Source: Glandiceps talaboti (taxonomy: Eukaryota > Hemichordata > Enteropneusta > Spengelidae). Taken from it: a DNA stretch of 64,000 nucleotides. The position numbers and the translations under genes were made by a program. The stretch's first letter is position 1, and each line of letters begins with the position of its first letter. This document shows positions 25,701 to 34,500 of this stretch, one piece after another. The stretch spans positions 8,233,242-8,297,241 of the forward strand of contig NC_135565.1 of NCBI RefSeq assembly GCF_964340395.1, given 5' to 3'. The notes beneath the pieces are model-generated. The model worked only from the letters and a program-made list of their open reading frames with translations. It did not search any database and was not told the DNA's origin.

Positions 25701-28700
25701 CTGCTGGGTGGGCATAGATATATGCTAAGAGATAAGATCAATGATCTGCTGGGTGGGCATAGGTGTATGCTAAGAGATAAGATCAATGATCTGCTGGGTG
25801 GGCATAGGTATATGCTAAGAGATAAGATCAATGATCTGCTGGGTGGGCATAGGTGTATGCTAAGAGATAAGATCAGTGATCTGCTGGGTGGGCATAGATA
25901 TATGCTAAGAGATAAGATCAGTGATCTGCTGGGTGGGCATAGATATATGCTAAGAGATAAGATCAATGATCTGCTGGGTGGGCATAGATATATGCTAAGA
26001 GATAAGATCAATGATCTGCTGGGTGGGCATAGATATATGCTAAGAGATAAGAGCAATGATCTGCTGGGTGGGCATAGATATATGCTAAGAGATAAGATCA
26101 ATGATCTGCTGGGTGGGCATAGGTATATGCTAAGAGATAAGATCAATAATCTGCTGGGTGGGCATAGGTATATATATGCTAAGAGATAAGATCAGTGATC
26201 TGCTGGGTGGGCATAGATATATGCTAAGAGATAAGATCAATGATCTGCTGGGTGGGCATAGATATATGCTAAGAGATAAGATCAATGATCTGCTGGGTGG
26301 GCATAGATATATATATGCTAAGAGATAAGATCAATGATCTGCTGGGTGGGCATAGATATATGCTAAGAGATAAGATCAGTGATCTGCTGGGTGGGCATAG
26401 GTGTATGCTAAGAGATAAGATCAATGATCTGCTGGGTGGGCATAGATATATGCTAAGAGATAAGATCAATGATCTGCTGGGTGGGCATAGGTGTATGCTA
26501 AGAGATAAGATCAATGATCTGCTGGGTGGGCATTGGTATATGCTAAGAGATAAGATCAATAATCTGCTGGGTGGGCATAGGTGTATGCTAAGAGATAAGA
26601 TCAATGATCTGCTGGGTGGGCATAGATATATGCTAAGAGATAAGATCAATGATCTGCTGGGTGGGCATAGGTGTATGCTAAGAGATAAGATCAATGATCT
26701 GCTGGGTGGGCATAGATATATGCTAAGAGATAAGATCAATGATCTGCTGGGTGGGCATAGATATATGCTAAGAGATAAGATCAATAATCTGCTGGGTGGG
26801 CATAGATATATGCTAAGAGATAAGATCAATGATCTGCTGGGTGGGCATAGGTATATGCTAAGAGATAAGATCAATGAAACTTATTAAATATTTTGATTTC
26901 GTTACTTTTAAATGAATGAATTGTTGTTAATATTGTAATACACAGGGCAAAAGTTTGGCTAAAGAATCAATGGAAAGTACTCTGAAACTGGACTATGGCA
27001 CAACAGGCAGTGGTGATGTGACAGAACAATGGGATGACATACAAAAAGATGTAAGTATAGCAGTCACATGACTGTCATGTGACCCCACTATCAAAAGTTA
27101 TTGGATCATAACAATGTTGGTCATGTGACTATCATGTGATTTAATATGTCCAATCAAATACAAAATATAGTTCACTTATTCACTCAATGCAGTTCTATGA
27201 GAACAGCAAATATATTTCCTGTGGTCATTTGTTGACAAATATTTCATTTTACTCTGAAATTGATTTTATGAAAGTTCATTTATTTATTTCTCAAAATGAT
27301 TTGTTTCTAGTTTAAGTGTTGTGGAGTAGAGGGTAACAGTACAGATGCTTACTTACTATGGCAACATAGTGCATGGTATGAAGACCAATCCATGCCAAAG
27401 GACAGAGTCCCACCGTCGTGTTGTATCCGTGTCAAAGGTGACGTACAGGACCTGAATGCTTGTCAGAAACTTGAACCTGATCCTAACCAACCATCACAAG
27501 TCTATACTGAGGTAGGTATATCCCATATGTAGCCCGTAGGTGCTATGTTTGCTGGGCCCGGGGGACTCCTGGTTATAGCTTTTGGACTGACTGGGAAAGC
27601 CTTGACAGTTCCACAGCTATGTGATAGGGACTTGAGTATGCAACATAACTCTGTCACGTAGTCCCAAACCTGAGTGGATTTCTTTAGAAATGTGTGATTG
27701 TGTATATATGTCTCCATAAAAAAAATTCACTGGGAGCAAACTGTAAACACACGAAAAAAATGAATTTAAAGAAAAAGACAAATGTCTATGAAACCTTTGT
27801 GACGATAAACTCAGGATGTAATTAGGATGATGGCAAACTTACCAAGTGGTAATCAATTTGAAAATATGGGCTAAACTTGGGTCTTGTAAACTGAAATCTT
27901 CATTTACTGCTACCTACAAGTTCCTTGAATATGAAATATTTAATGTTGTATTGTAATTTGCATATTTATTACATCATTTATTGCAATTTGCATATTTGTG
28001 ACTTTTTTTGTGATTTGCATATTTGTGACATCATTTATTGCAATTGCATATTTATGACATTGATTGTGATTTGCATATTTATGACATCAATTTATTGCAA
28101 TTTGCATGTTTATGAGTTATTGCAATTTGCATATTTATGACATCAATGTATTGCAATTTGCATATTTATGACATCAATTTATTGCAGTTTGCATATTTAT
28201 GACATCATTTACATACGTAGCAGTTAGTACCTATGTTTATTACATCATTTTAATGTAATTTGCATATTTATGACATCATTTTATTGTAATTTGCATATTG
28301 GTTACATCACTAACTAACTAACGATCAGTACTCATGTAAAGATGTATGTTAATTTGTAATATTCAGAAAAGATTATTTTTCATCCTGCGACAGGGTTGTT
28401 TTGATAAAGTGTACGCATCAGTTTTGGATAACTCGCATATCATTGGAGGAGTAGGCGTTGGTATAGCCTTTATACAGGTAGGTCAAATTAAATGTGTAAC
28501 AGTGTGACGGCATGAAAAGTGGTGTTTCATTTCCGGTTTCGTGTACATGGCGGTCACACAACGGAAATGTGGCATTTCTGGATTTTCGGCAATTCCTTTG
28601 TAGCCACCAAGGTAGGTCAACTGAAATGTGTGAAAATTAGTTAAGACATCATCAAAAAGACAAAAATCAAACTTTGATAGAATTAATGTATGTACTATAT

Positions 28701-29779
28701 CCCTTTAACTATTATAGCACCAGATCTGTGACCTTTGACCCTTTCAGCACCAGATCTGTGACCTTTCTCCTTTCAATATCAGATATTTGACCTTGACTCT
28801 TTTGATATCAGGCCAGTGACCTTTAACCTTTTCAGTATAAACTATTTCACCCTTTAACCTTTTCGGTATCAACATAAACAAGTTTTATGTCTGTGTGTGG
28901 GGGGGGGGGGGGAAGAATATTGTAAGTATACTAGAGTACTGACTATTTCTAAACTACTTTCAGTCAAATATCCACTCCCAAATAGCAACTAGGCAATCTG
29001 ATATCCAGTTGCAAAGAGCGCCCCCGAGTGATCAAACTATGCAATCTTTTATCCAGTTGCAAAGAGCACCCCTACTGAACAAACTATACAATCTTTTATC
29101 CAGTTGCAAAGAGCGTCCCAGTGACCTGGGGTACATTCAATTGTGCATGTCCAGGAAGCCTTGGATTGGGGTAACTGACATCGCTTGGGAGCCTCAGGTT
29201 GAGTGAAACTTGAACGCATTTTATTGCATTTAGAGTACCTCTGGGAACCTATGACTAAATCTAGGAATCACCATAAATAAATTGGTCCGTCTTTCCAAAA
29301 TATTTTAGACAATTCAAAGGAGAATAATTTCCTCACTAAATATGGAAAGAGATCCTCAAAATTTGGGAGAATTCTTTTTTGGAATCAGTTTTTAAAAGTA
29401 ACTAACCACATCTTACCCCTCCCAGTCTATTCCGGTCAATCCCCATGCTGCCCTGGCTTCACGAGTCGACTTGGAGCACCCCAAGCGTGAGTGACATCAT
29501 GTAGTATTCAAACACAACTTGGGGCAACTTTAGGTGCCTCCCAGGTTTGCATAATGAATCTTTCATTCACTTCCAAATAGCGCCCCCAGTGGATAAAGTA
29601 TCCAATCTTTTGTTTTTTGGACAACCTGAATGTAGCATATTGGTATACAGACAGTTTACTGGTGTTTGATTGGCTTTGAACATAGATTATCGCAATGAAG
29701 AACTATAATATCTCCCATTATGTTTTGTTCACAGATATTTGGAATGGTGTTTGCCGTCTGTCTGTTCCGTCAGCTGTAA
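10676..29779 (+). CDS. Tetraspanin 1 (seven-exon gene, 264 residues)
   Basis: Four-pass membrane scaffold of the tetraspanin family. Coding exons are 10676-10768, 20898-21089, 22680-22754, 26946-27050, 27311-27511, 28394-28477 and 29735-29779, all joined in phase 0 at GT-AG introns. Membrane segments lie near residues 19-45, 65-84, 96-116 and 237-261. TM1 carries the family Asn (N27), TM3 a Glu (E107) and TM4 a Gln (Q250). The GCCGA motif after TM2 is at 81-85. The large loop has CCG at 158-160, PSCC at 190-193, C206 and C224, which is the six-cysteine pattern of the CD63/CD151-like group. N-glycosylation sequons are NSS (62) and NST (164). The tail after TM4 is very short, ending FRQL. Length fits the family. 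The start at 10676 has A at -3 and G at +4; an in-frame ATG at 10616 would add 20 residues, with a stop at 10604 above it. The subfamily name is not assigned. Confidence 0.93.
10845..10858 (+). repeat. G14 homopolymer
   Basis: Fourteen consecutive G about 75 nt into intron 1 of tetraspanin 1. Similar runs occur at 28899-28912 and 58397-58411 and, as C, at 60812-60826 and 60907-60921. Confidence 0.95.
10859..12669. other. Intron 1 of tetraspanin 1, proximal part
   Basis: Unique AT-rich intron sequence with nothing that could be supported as a feature. Confidence 0.5.
12670..12840 (-). mobile_element. TIR element family A, partial reversed copy
   Basis: Reads TATAGGCCTTATAAAAAAAT and later TTTTCCATTGTTTTCCAAAT, GGTCTATGTGTTATTTATTCC. 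It is the reverse complement of the right half of the 36.9-kb copy. The other half is missing. Confidence 0.65.
13550..14720. repeat. Long-period degenerate tandem repeat, split by an interspersed repeat
   Basis: Phrases such as CATATGCATATGATTATTTA, GATGGTGAAAA, GAATTGCCTTGTTACAGAAC and TTATTATTTTGAGGCTAA recur with a period near 285 bp, giving about four units. The fourth unit is interrupted at about 14258-14470 by another repeat family. Confidence 0.75.
14258..14470 (-). mobile_element. Interspersed repeat family B, copy 1
   Basis: About 210 bp that recur at 27525-27760 in the same orientation. Shared words include GGTGCTATGTTTGC, GGACTGACTGGGAA, GTAGTCCCAAACC and TCACTGGGAG. It sits inside one unit of the 285-bp tandem repeat, so it is a later insertion. 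Strand is arbitrary and the class unknown. Confidence 0.7.
15434..16041 (+). repeat. 37-bp minisatellite split by a MITE
   Basis: About ten units of GTGTAGTGGTATAGGTGAGA plus GTGTATGGTGATAGCTG, eight before and two after the inserted element at 15741-15964. Lies in intron 1 of tetraspanin 1. Confidence 0.93.
15741..15964. mobile_element. Hairpin MITE with 98-bp arms (MULE-like)
   Basis: 224 bp. The two arms, from CAATCTGATTAAAATCCGAT inward, are inverted copies with only two mismatches in about 98 positions around a loop of roughly 28 nt. It is flanked by AGAGTGTATG on both sides (15731-15740, 15965-15974). Because the host is a minisatellite the duplication length is uncertain, but 9-10 bp agrees with the related element at 62967. 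Target duplications of 9-11 bp are typical of Mutator-like elements. Confidence 0.88.
16042..17531. other. Intron 1 of tetraspanin 1, middle part
   Basis: Unique sequence. A G-rich stretch at 16858-16909 has the spacing of a four-tract G-quadruplex (GGGAGGGAGGGGG, then AGAGGG). No exon seen. Confidence 0.5.
17532..18878 (-). repeat. 68-bp minisatellite with a 10-unit higher-order repeat
   Basis: About 20 units containing CATCTTGTTCTATTTTGACC, CTCTAGCATGAGATAAAATG and TTGCAGGTACTGAGAATAAG. Variant markers (CTCTTG, GTCAACC, AGCTTG, TTTTTACCC with GAGTTAAAATG, the CGCTAGC/TGCTAGC unit, ATTACAGG) recur in the same order exactly 680 bp apart, e.g. at 18031 and 18711. A ten-unit block was therefore duplicated as a whole. 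Confidence 0.95.
18879..20580. other. Intron 1 of tetraspanin 1, distal part
   Basis: Unique sequence with one isolated unit of the later array (GCCTAGCAACAAGATCATGC at 19378) and a short perfect stem CCCGACTTG/CAAGTCGGG near 19753-19779. No exon seen. Confidence 0.5.
20583..20810. repeat. Tandem repeat, about 105-bp unit, 2.3 copies
   Basis: GCTTACCACCCTTAACAAAA, ACACAAAAACAC and GGGAACYCTGGTAAMATGAC recur at about 20610 and 20690, with a partial third at about 20780. It ends about 90 nt before exon 2 of tetraspanin 1. Confidence 0.8.
20898..21089 (+). CDS. Tetraspanin 1, coding exon 2
   Basis: 64 codons covering the end of TM1 (IAGITVLAVGVYV), the small extracellular loop with an NSS sequon, and TM2 ending in the diagnostic FLGCCGAWKE motif. 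The acceptor follows GGTTACAG and the donor is GTAAGT at 21090. It is the same length as exon 2 of tetraspanin 2. Confidence 0.93.
21101..21380 (-). mobile_element. tRNA-derived SINE, reverse orientation
   Basis: On the minus strand: a degenerate tRNA-like head (TGGTTGAGTGG as box A, GGGTTCACACCC as box B), then GGTTTTCCCTGGGTACTCCG and GTTTCCTCCTGCATCAA, then a TAT/AAT-rich tail. The GGTACTCCGGTTTCC core also occurs in the copy at 36430. The tail begins about 11 nt after the donor of tetraspanin 1 exon 2. Confidence 0.75.
21705..22480. repeat. 110-bp degenerate array with RFX-like half-sites, about 7.5 units
   Basis: Units contain GCCTAGCAACAAGACCATGC, CCATAGCAACAGCCAAATGG, TGTTGCATATTACAAA and GGAATGGGTAGGCAAGTGAA. 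CCTAGCAAC occurs five times and CCATAGCAAC three times. Lies in intron 2 of tetraspanin 1. Confidence 0.85.
22680..22754 (+). CDS. Tetraspanin 1, coding exon 3
   Basis: 25 codons forming TM3 (YVIALVIIFIAELVGGVLAY) and the start of the large loop (YRDT). A strong polypyrimidine tract and TTTTTTCAG precede it; the donor is GTAAGT. Confidence 0.93.
23101..26877 (+). repeat. 45-bp minisatellite, about 84 units, filling intron 3 of tetraspanin 1
   Basis: Unit: GATCARTGATCTGCTGGGTG, GGCATAGRTRTATGCTAAGA, GATAA. It makes up about 90% of the 4.2-kb intron. Variation is nearly limited to CAAT/CAGT and AGATAT/AGGTAT/AGGTGT, with a few indels: a 5-bp insert in units near 23584, 23634, 23909, 23959 and 24009, and a 3-bp loss near 24533. 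The two clusters of inserted units lie 325 bp apart, showing block duplication. Each unit contains the near-palindrome AGATCAATGATCT. Both strands stay open for over 700 codons because 45 is divisible by three. Confidence 0.97.
26946..27050 (+). CDS. Tetraspanin 1, coding exon 4
   Basis: 35 codons of the first part of the large extracellular loop, ending TEQWDDIQKD directly before the CCG exon. This is the position that is duplicated in tetraspanin 2; only one copy was found here. The donor is GTAAGT. The acceptor (AATACACAG) lies about 68 nt after the end of the 3.8-kb minisatellite. Confidence 0.9.
27311..27511 (+). CDS. Tetraspanin 1, coding exon 5 (CCG and PSCC)
   Basis: 67 codons of the large loop. 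It starts FKCCGVEGNST, so it holds the hallmark CCG and an NST sequon, then PPSCC and a further Cys in DLNACQK. These give five of the six loop cysteines. The donor is GTAGGT. Confidence 0.95.
27525..27760 (-). mobile_element. Interspersed repeat family B, copy 2
   Basis: Homologous to 14258-14470 in the same orientation, starting 14 nt after the donor of tetraspanin 1 exon 5. Shares GGTGCTATGTTTGCTGGGCC-like start and TCACTGGGAGCAAA-like end. Confidence 0.65.
27946..28305. repeat. 28-bp array of octamer-containing units
   Basis: About eleven units of GCAATTTGCATATTTATGAC plus ATCATTTATT. The word ATTTGCAT (reverse ATGCAAAT, the POU octamer) occurs nine times exactly, with two one-base variants. 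Lies in intron 5 of tetraspanin 1. Confidence 0.92.
28394..28477 (+). CDS. Tetraspanin 1, coding exon 6
   Basis: 28 codons: the last loop cysteine (GCFDK) and most of TM4 (HIIGGVGVGIAFIQ). The donor is GTAGGT at 28478. It is the same length as exon 6 of tetraspanin 2. Confidence 0.93.
28710..28875. repeat. Degenerate GACCTTT repeats
   Basis: Four to five copies of a phrase like AGATCTGTGACCTTTGACCC, TTTCAGTATCA. It includes one perfect direct repeat TGACCTTTGACCC at 28729-28741. Intron 6 of tetraspanin 1. Confidence 0.7.
28995..29125. repeat. Tandem repeat with GCGCCCCC words, three units
   Basis: TATCCAGTTGCAAAGAGCGC then CCCC, with AAACTATGCAATCTTT between, recurs with a period near 55 bp (28998, 29045, 29096). 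Intron 6 of tetraspanin 1. Confidence 0.8.
29735..29779 (+). CDS. Tetraspanin 1, last coding exon
   Basis: 14 codons and TAA: IFGMVFAVCLFRQL. It completes TM4 and leaves a tail of only a few residues. The acceptor is TTTTGTTCACAG. The membrane-proximal Cys259 is a plausible palmitoylation site. Confidence 0.9.
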   Translation: MFGMVFAVCLFRQL

Positions 29780-29903
29780 TGGTTGCCATGGATACAGTTC
29801 CCATAGTGATACAGCTGATGAATGTAACAAGACCATCTCAAGTAAAAAAATGTGTAGAACCACCAAATTAAATTCAGATTAGTACAAATTTCCTTGCTTA
29901 TTT

Positions 29904-29919
29904 GGTTACCATGGTAACC
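29904..29919. promoter_or_regulatory. Perfect RFX X-box-like palindrome
   Basis: GGTTACCATGGTAACC fits the X-box pattern GTNRCC-N(0-3)-RGYAAC exactly on both strands. It lies 125 nt after the tetraspanin 1 stop. Whether it is bound is unknown; related CCATGGTAAC words are common across the window. Confidence 0.35.
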
Positions 29920-30281
29920 AACACACCCCCTACTCCACTCACAACTTTTGTATCATTTCAAAACAGCAATACTGGTGTTACGTTAGTTACTAGCATAGAA
30001 ATGATGAGTGTAAAATTGATATTAAAATTCCAACTTACAACTCAAAATGAATAATTAATTGATTAATTAAATGTATAACAATCAGGTAATCTCTATTATA
30101 ATTTCATTTTGAAGTAACAGATTTTGAAGTAACAGATATCAGTCAGTCATCTGAAGGTCTCAAAAGTTCAAAATTAGTTTATTTGAATAGTATAATTAGT
30201 AGTCGCCAATGTACATGTTGACACTTCAATCTCACTAATGAATATTCTGAAGACAGAAACGTGATAAAAAAGAGAAATGGA

Positions 30282-30287
30282 AATAAA
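30282..30287 (+). other. Candidate polyadenylation signal, tetraspanin 1
   Basis: First AATAAA hexamer downstream of the stop at 29779, about 500 nt away. Position and hexamer are the only support. Confidence 0.3.
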
Positions 30288-30717
30288 AATGTTTTGATAC
30301 AGAAAATGTATATTAGTACATATGTACCATACTTGCACTGGTGCGCGCACACACTAGTGATATTTTCACTGCAGTGCAATACCGAAAACATTATTGCATA
30401 CCTGCATGCAAATGATATGTAAATGAGGGCATGATTGCTCGCTACGCAAGAAATCGTGCTGTATGATTTTTATGGAAATTTGTCATTTCAGATAAAACAT
30501 GTGATAATAACAGAACCCCATGACATGTGACTTCCAGTGTGGGTGCTCGCAACATTCATGAAAGTACGGGCACAGAGAACACTGCAAGCACTCATGCAAA
30601 TACTCCGAGTATGCCACACTTGCACTCAGACATCATGGAGTTCAGTCATACTATTAAGTATTCCTATTAGTGAGGTTGGATTGTTTAAGCATATAACTAC
30701 TGTAAATTGTATCTGTT

Positions 30718-30817
30718 TTGGCAAAATGCCAAATGAATATCAATCTTGGCAAAATGCCAACTCAATAATAAATTTGGCATTGTGTCAAGGCAATTATGTT
30801 TTTTGGCAAATTGCCAT
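30718..30817. promoter_or_regulatory. Cluster of NFI-type palindromes
   Basis: TTGGCAAAATGCCAA occurs at 30718-30732 and 30746-30760, both perfect matches to TTGGC-N5-GCCAA. TTGGCAAATTGCCAT at 30803-30817 differs at one base. Function is inferred from the consensus only. Confidence 0.45.
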
Positions 30818-31227
30818 CTTAGTGATTCTAATTATACATCTTTATCATAGATAGACCATGCAACTCAAGTCATTGTAAGTAAAGTTTGTTTGAGCTGACA
30901 TACACATCTAGCACACAGTTCACTATGTAAAGACTCAATGCTAGACAGTGTATGCAAGAATAGAGAGATCTTTTGGAATCTTGTCACAAAAATTACTCTT
31001 GAGAGAGGTCCAGCATTTTTTTTAATATGGCAGCTAACAAAAGATTGGATGCAGTGTTATTTTATTGAAAATCTTCTTAGATAAATGATTTGTTGATTTT
31101 ATGAAAATATGTAGGATTTTGAAGATGTAGATTTTTTGTAGCTAATTCAGTAAAATTAAGCAGTAAAGAAAGTTACTTGAAATTCTGAATTTTACAGAAA
31201 ATATTTGATTAGATATTATGGGATATA

Positions 31228-31768
31228 CTACAGCGGCAATTGAGGTTTCGGTTTACTAAGATAAACACAAAATAAAACTATTGTTGTTTGGTGTGGTATG
31301 CTCACTGCAAGATTATCGAAGCTTAAAAGTGATCAGAAAGTGCTACCTTTAATAGTGTGTGCATAATTAATGAATCAACATCTTATTCACTAGCTTATTC
31401 CGACATGTCCAGTCATTTAGATGTTATTCCCCGATATTCAGCCAAGGAAAATACAAGTGACCTAAGGGGCCTTTGTCACTACGACAACCCTTAGCTTATG
31501 AATATTTACCAGCTGAATGAAGACATTATTGGAGAATAACATAACAATACCAGTGCCAGTAATGTGAAAGAAAAATTGGTGAAAGTAATGGTAATTTTGA
31601 ATGTTTTGACTCATATTTCGAACACAGCAGAAACAGAGACGTAGATACGTATTGTCGTGACATAAAACGACCAGAGTATATATTCCATATTTTTTGTTTT
31701 AACTGCATAATATAATAGCTGTAGTATATGTTTATCTGAATAAACCGAAACCCAGGTTGCCGCTGTAG
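31228..31768. mobile_element. 541-bp TIR element with TA target duplication
   Basis: The ends, CTACAGCGGCAATTGAGGTT and the inverse of CTACAGCGGCAACCTGGGTT, form inverted repeats of about 40 bp that continue through CGGTTTA and AGATAAAC. TA flanks both ends (31226-31227, 31769-31770), as for Tc1/mariner-type elements. The longest internal frame (110 codons, minus strand) shows no transposase motif, so it is nonautonomous. Confidence 0.8.
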
Positions 31769-31770
31769 TA

Positions 31771-33436
31771 AGTGGGAATTTAACAAAGTGGTAGTCTTTA
31801 ATGGTATGTCTAAATACATCCTTGAGTAACAGTATAACAAAGACTTAAATGCTAACAATTAGGATTAACAAGCCCCACTAGCTGAAACTACTCTTTACTT
31901 CATTTTTTTTAGTTCTTCAATATTTGACTTCTTTATTTGTTACTTGCTGCAGTGTCGATAATTGTCAAGTAATTGAACCCTTATCAGCAACCATCAACTT
32001 TTGACAAAAAATTTCAATTGGTCAAATTGTTTATTTGTACTGTTTACACATGGACATCAATCCAGTATATAAAGTATCATCATCAACAACAACAACAACA
32101 ACAATTAGTAGATAGGTGATTTGGCTCGGATAATCAAACTGTTTACACAAGGACATCAAGTCAGTGTATACACCAACAATGACTTGTAGACAGGTAATTC
32201 TGTTGATTTTTACTGTTTACCTAAGGACATCAAGGCAGTGTAGTGTACACAGTACCATCAATGACTTGTAGACAGGCTAATTCAGCTAATTAGAATCAAA
32301 AAAAAAAGTTGGGTGTAATTTTACCACAACTGGCAACGATTAACAAAAATAGTTTTAAAAATACAGCCACTGGGGCTATTAACAAACTATCCAAGTGTGT
32401 GACTTCATTTTGGAGTGTTTCATTTCAGTCATTTGAAATAATTATGTATGCACAGTTACTTTGTTGAAATTGATTTATAATTAACTGATAAATCATGAAT
32501 TTGATATCCCCACTCAGGACTATCTTACCCATGCAATCTATGGTGTGTGCAAATGATACATAGTTTCCCATATGCCACCACTAGGTGGCGCTGTTGTAAA
32601 CGTCACACTTAAAATGCCTGTAGTGTTTTGCTGGGGAATGTCAAGACAGCAGCCATATTTTGGTTGTGAAAAGATTTGCGTTGTTTGTATTAAAGCTACA
32701 CTGGCTGCAATGAAGGCATGATTTTTTCAATCAGCCAACCAACTGAAAATTGTTCTAAGATACCTATAATTAGACATTGTATATGTTAATTAGAGGGTAA
32801 TTTCATCCATAATTAGTAAAGTAACAGGTTGAAGTCGTAAATGCATTGGGGTGCTGAGTTTTGGGTATAGACTCCAAAATCAATTTAATTTGATTTATTG
32901 TAGTTTACTATGTGTACTGCTACACAGATATGTTTACTCTCTGGTAATTCAATACTACGATATTTTAACAATGTCAAATATCTAAGAACAGAGTTAAAAA
33001 AAAACATTTCAGTTGCAGCTAGTGCAGCTTTAAAGTTATTTGTGTCATGTTGTTAGAACAGCTGTTGGCAAAGAAGACATGCAAATTATGTTATTGAATA
33101 AATTATGCTAATTCATCAGTATATAGAATATTACAGGTATATCTAAACATGAAGCGAAAAGACACTTAAGCTCAGTTTCTGTTCCTGAAATGTTTCATGA
33201 AGAAAGAAAATGAAAAAAAATTAGTCACCATGCAGGAACTTGTATACAGAATTCTTATCTTATATTTAAACTAAAAAAAAAATTTAGTTTTACCAACTTG
33301 TCACCTCTTCCTTATTCATTCCATAAAAATAAGCCATTGTATTGATTTTTAACTTTTAATATTCTTGCCACAAGGGGTGGGCCTAAGTAATTCTATATTA
33401 CCCATGATCAAATACCAACCTGTACACTTCTTGAAA
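31771..33436. other. Intergenic, no gene seen
   Basis: Unique sequence. A word matching the vertebrate CTCF core (CCACTAGGTGGCGCTG) starts at 32578. Degenerate repeats of GTTTACACAAGGACATCAAG occur around 32040-32280. Confidence 0.5.
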
Positions 33437-33650
33437 TTTTATTTATACCGCCCTCTATGGCCAGATTGGATAAAATACAACTTCACTAACGTGTTAAATT
33501 TTATTAATAGCACCCTCTACGGTCAGATCAGATAAAATACAACTTCACTGATGTGATATTTTATTAATAGCGTCCTCTATGACCAACCCATAAAATACAA
33601 CTTCACTGAAGTGTGACATTTTATTAATAGCGCCCTCTTTGGCCAGCTGA
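33437..33650. repeat. 61-bp array with GCGCCCTCTA words, four units
   Basis: Units read ATTTTATTAATAGCGCCCTC, TATGGCCAGA, TAAAATACAACTTCACTGA. The GCGCCCTCT word sits at the same place in each unit (33450, 33511, 33570, 33631) with one or two base changes. Confidence 0.85.
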
Positions 33651-34342
33651 GGAATGAAGCACGACTTGTCAACATTTGGGACAACTGGGCAAAATGTGTC
33701 CTTATCACTGATATTCAGGACCTTTAAGAAATCAAACAGGCCTTCTGAGTTTTATTTTAACTTTTGTGTCTTGAACACGTAGACTGTTAAATTCCAATGC
33801 TGTCCAGTTAATATATCAAAACCTAAAAAGTACTTTCAAAGTACGCAAGTTATGGTTAAGGCTATTGACGCTATCTGTATCGGAAATATAGAATTATTTA
33901 AAAAGGGCCACCCTAACAATATTTTTACTAGTGATGTAATATTTTTGTGATTGTAAAATGTAGCATATTTTGGTCGTAAGTTATTTGAGATATTAACGTT
34001 TTAGTAGTAATTTTTTCATAATCTGGGAAATAATGGTGTAAATTTTTTCCTTCTTCTTTATCTTGGTGCTTGGTTCTTGCCAGACGTTCACCTTATGTCT
34101 GTATTTCTCTACAATAACAGAAGGATTCACATTCACAAGTCAATATCATACCACAGTGATTTATTGCCTCGCAAATATAGATGAAATGCTATCACAAAGA
34201 GATTGAATATGTATTTCTCCTTGAAAAAGTTGATGATATTTCGTCATTTGTTGCCATGGCAATATTTTGATAATCAACTCTCTGTACTTTGTTTGAAGTA
34301 CTTATCATTAGATGTACTTTTTGAGAGATTAGTGTCAAATTG

Positions 34343-34500
34343 TTTTATCTAGCCAATCATATTGCCGTATGGAAATGAGGCTGCAAGGAGTGTTTGACTT
34401 AACCAATCAGATCGCAGTATGGAAATGAAACTGAAAGGGATGTCTTGATTTAATCAATCAGATTGTCGTATGCAAATGAGGCTGAAAGGAGTGTTTTGAA
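34343..34500. repeat. Tandem repeat with CCAAT and ATGCAAAT words, three units
   Basis: Three units of about 62 bp contain AACCAATCAGATYGCAGTAT, GGAAATGAGGCTGAAAGGAG and TGTTT. The first two carry CCAAT; the third has ATGCAAATGAG. Confidence 0.8.

Noticed and set aside
24006-26189. 727-codon open frame (and a 721-codon frame on the other strand)
   Set aside because: Pure 45-bp minisatellite. Both strands are equally open, some units carry 5-bp frameshifts, and the array lies in an intron whose flanking exons splice in phase.
31526-31858. 110-codon minus-strand frame within and beside the 541-bp TIR element
   Set aside because: No transposase motif, and the frame crosses the element boundary.
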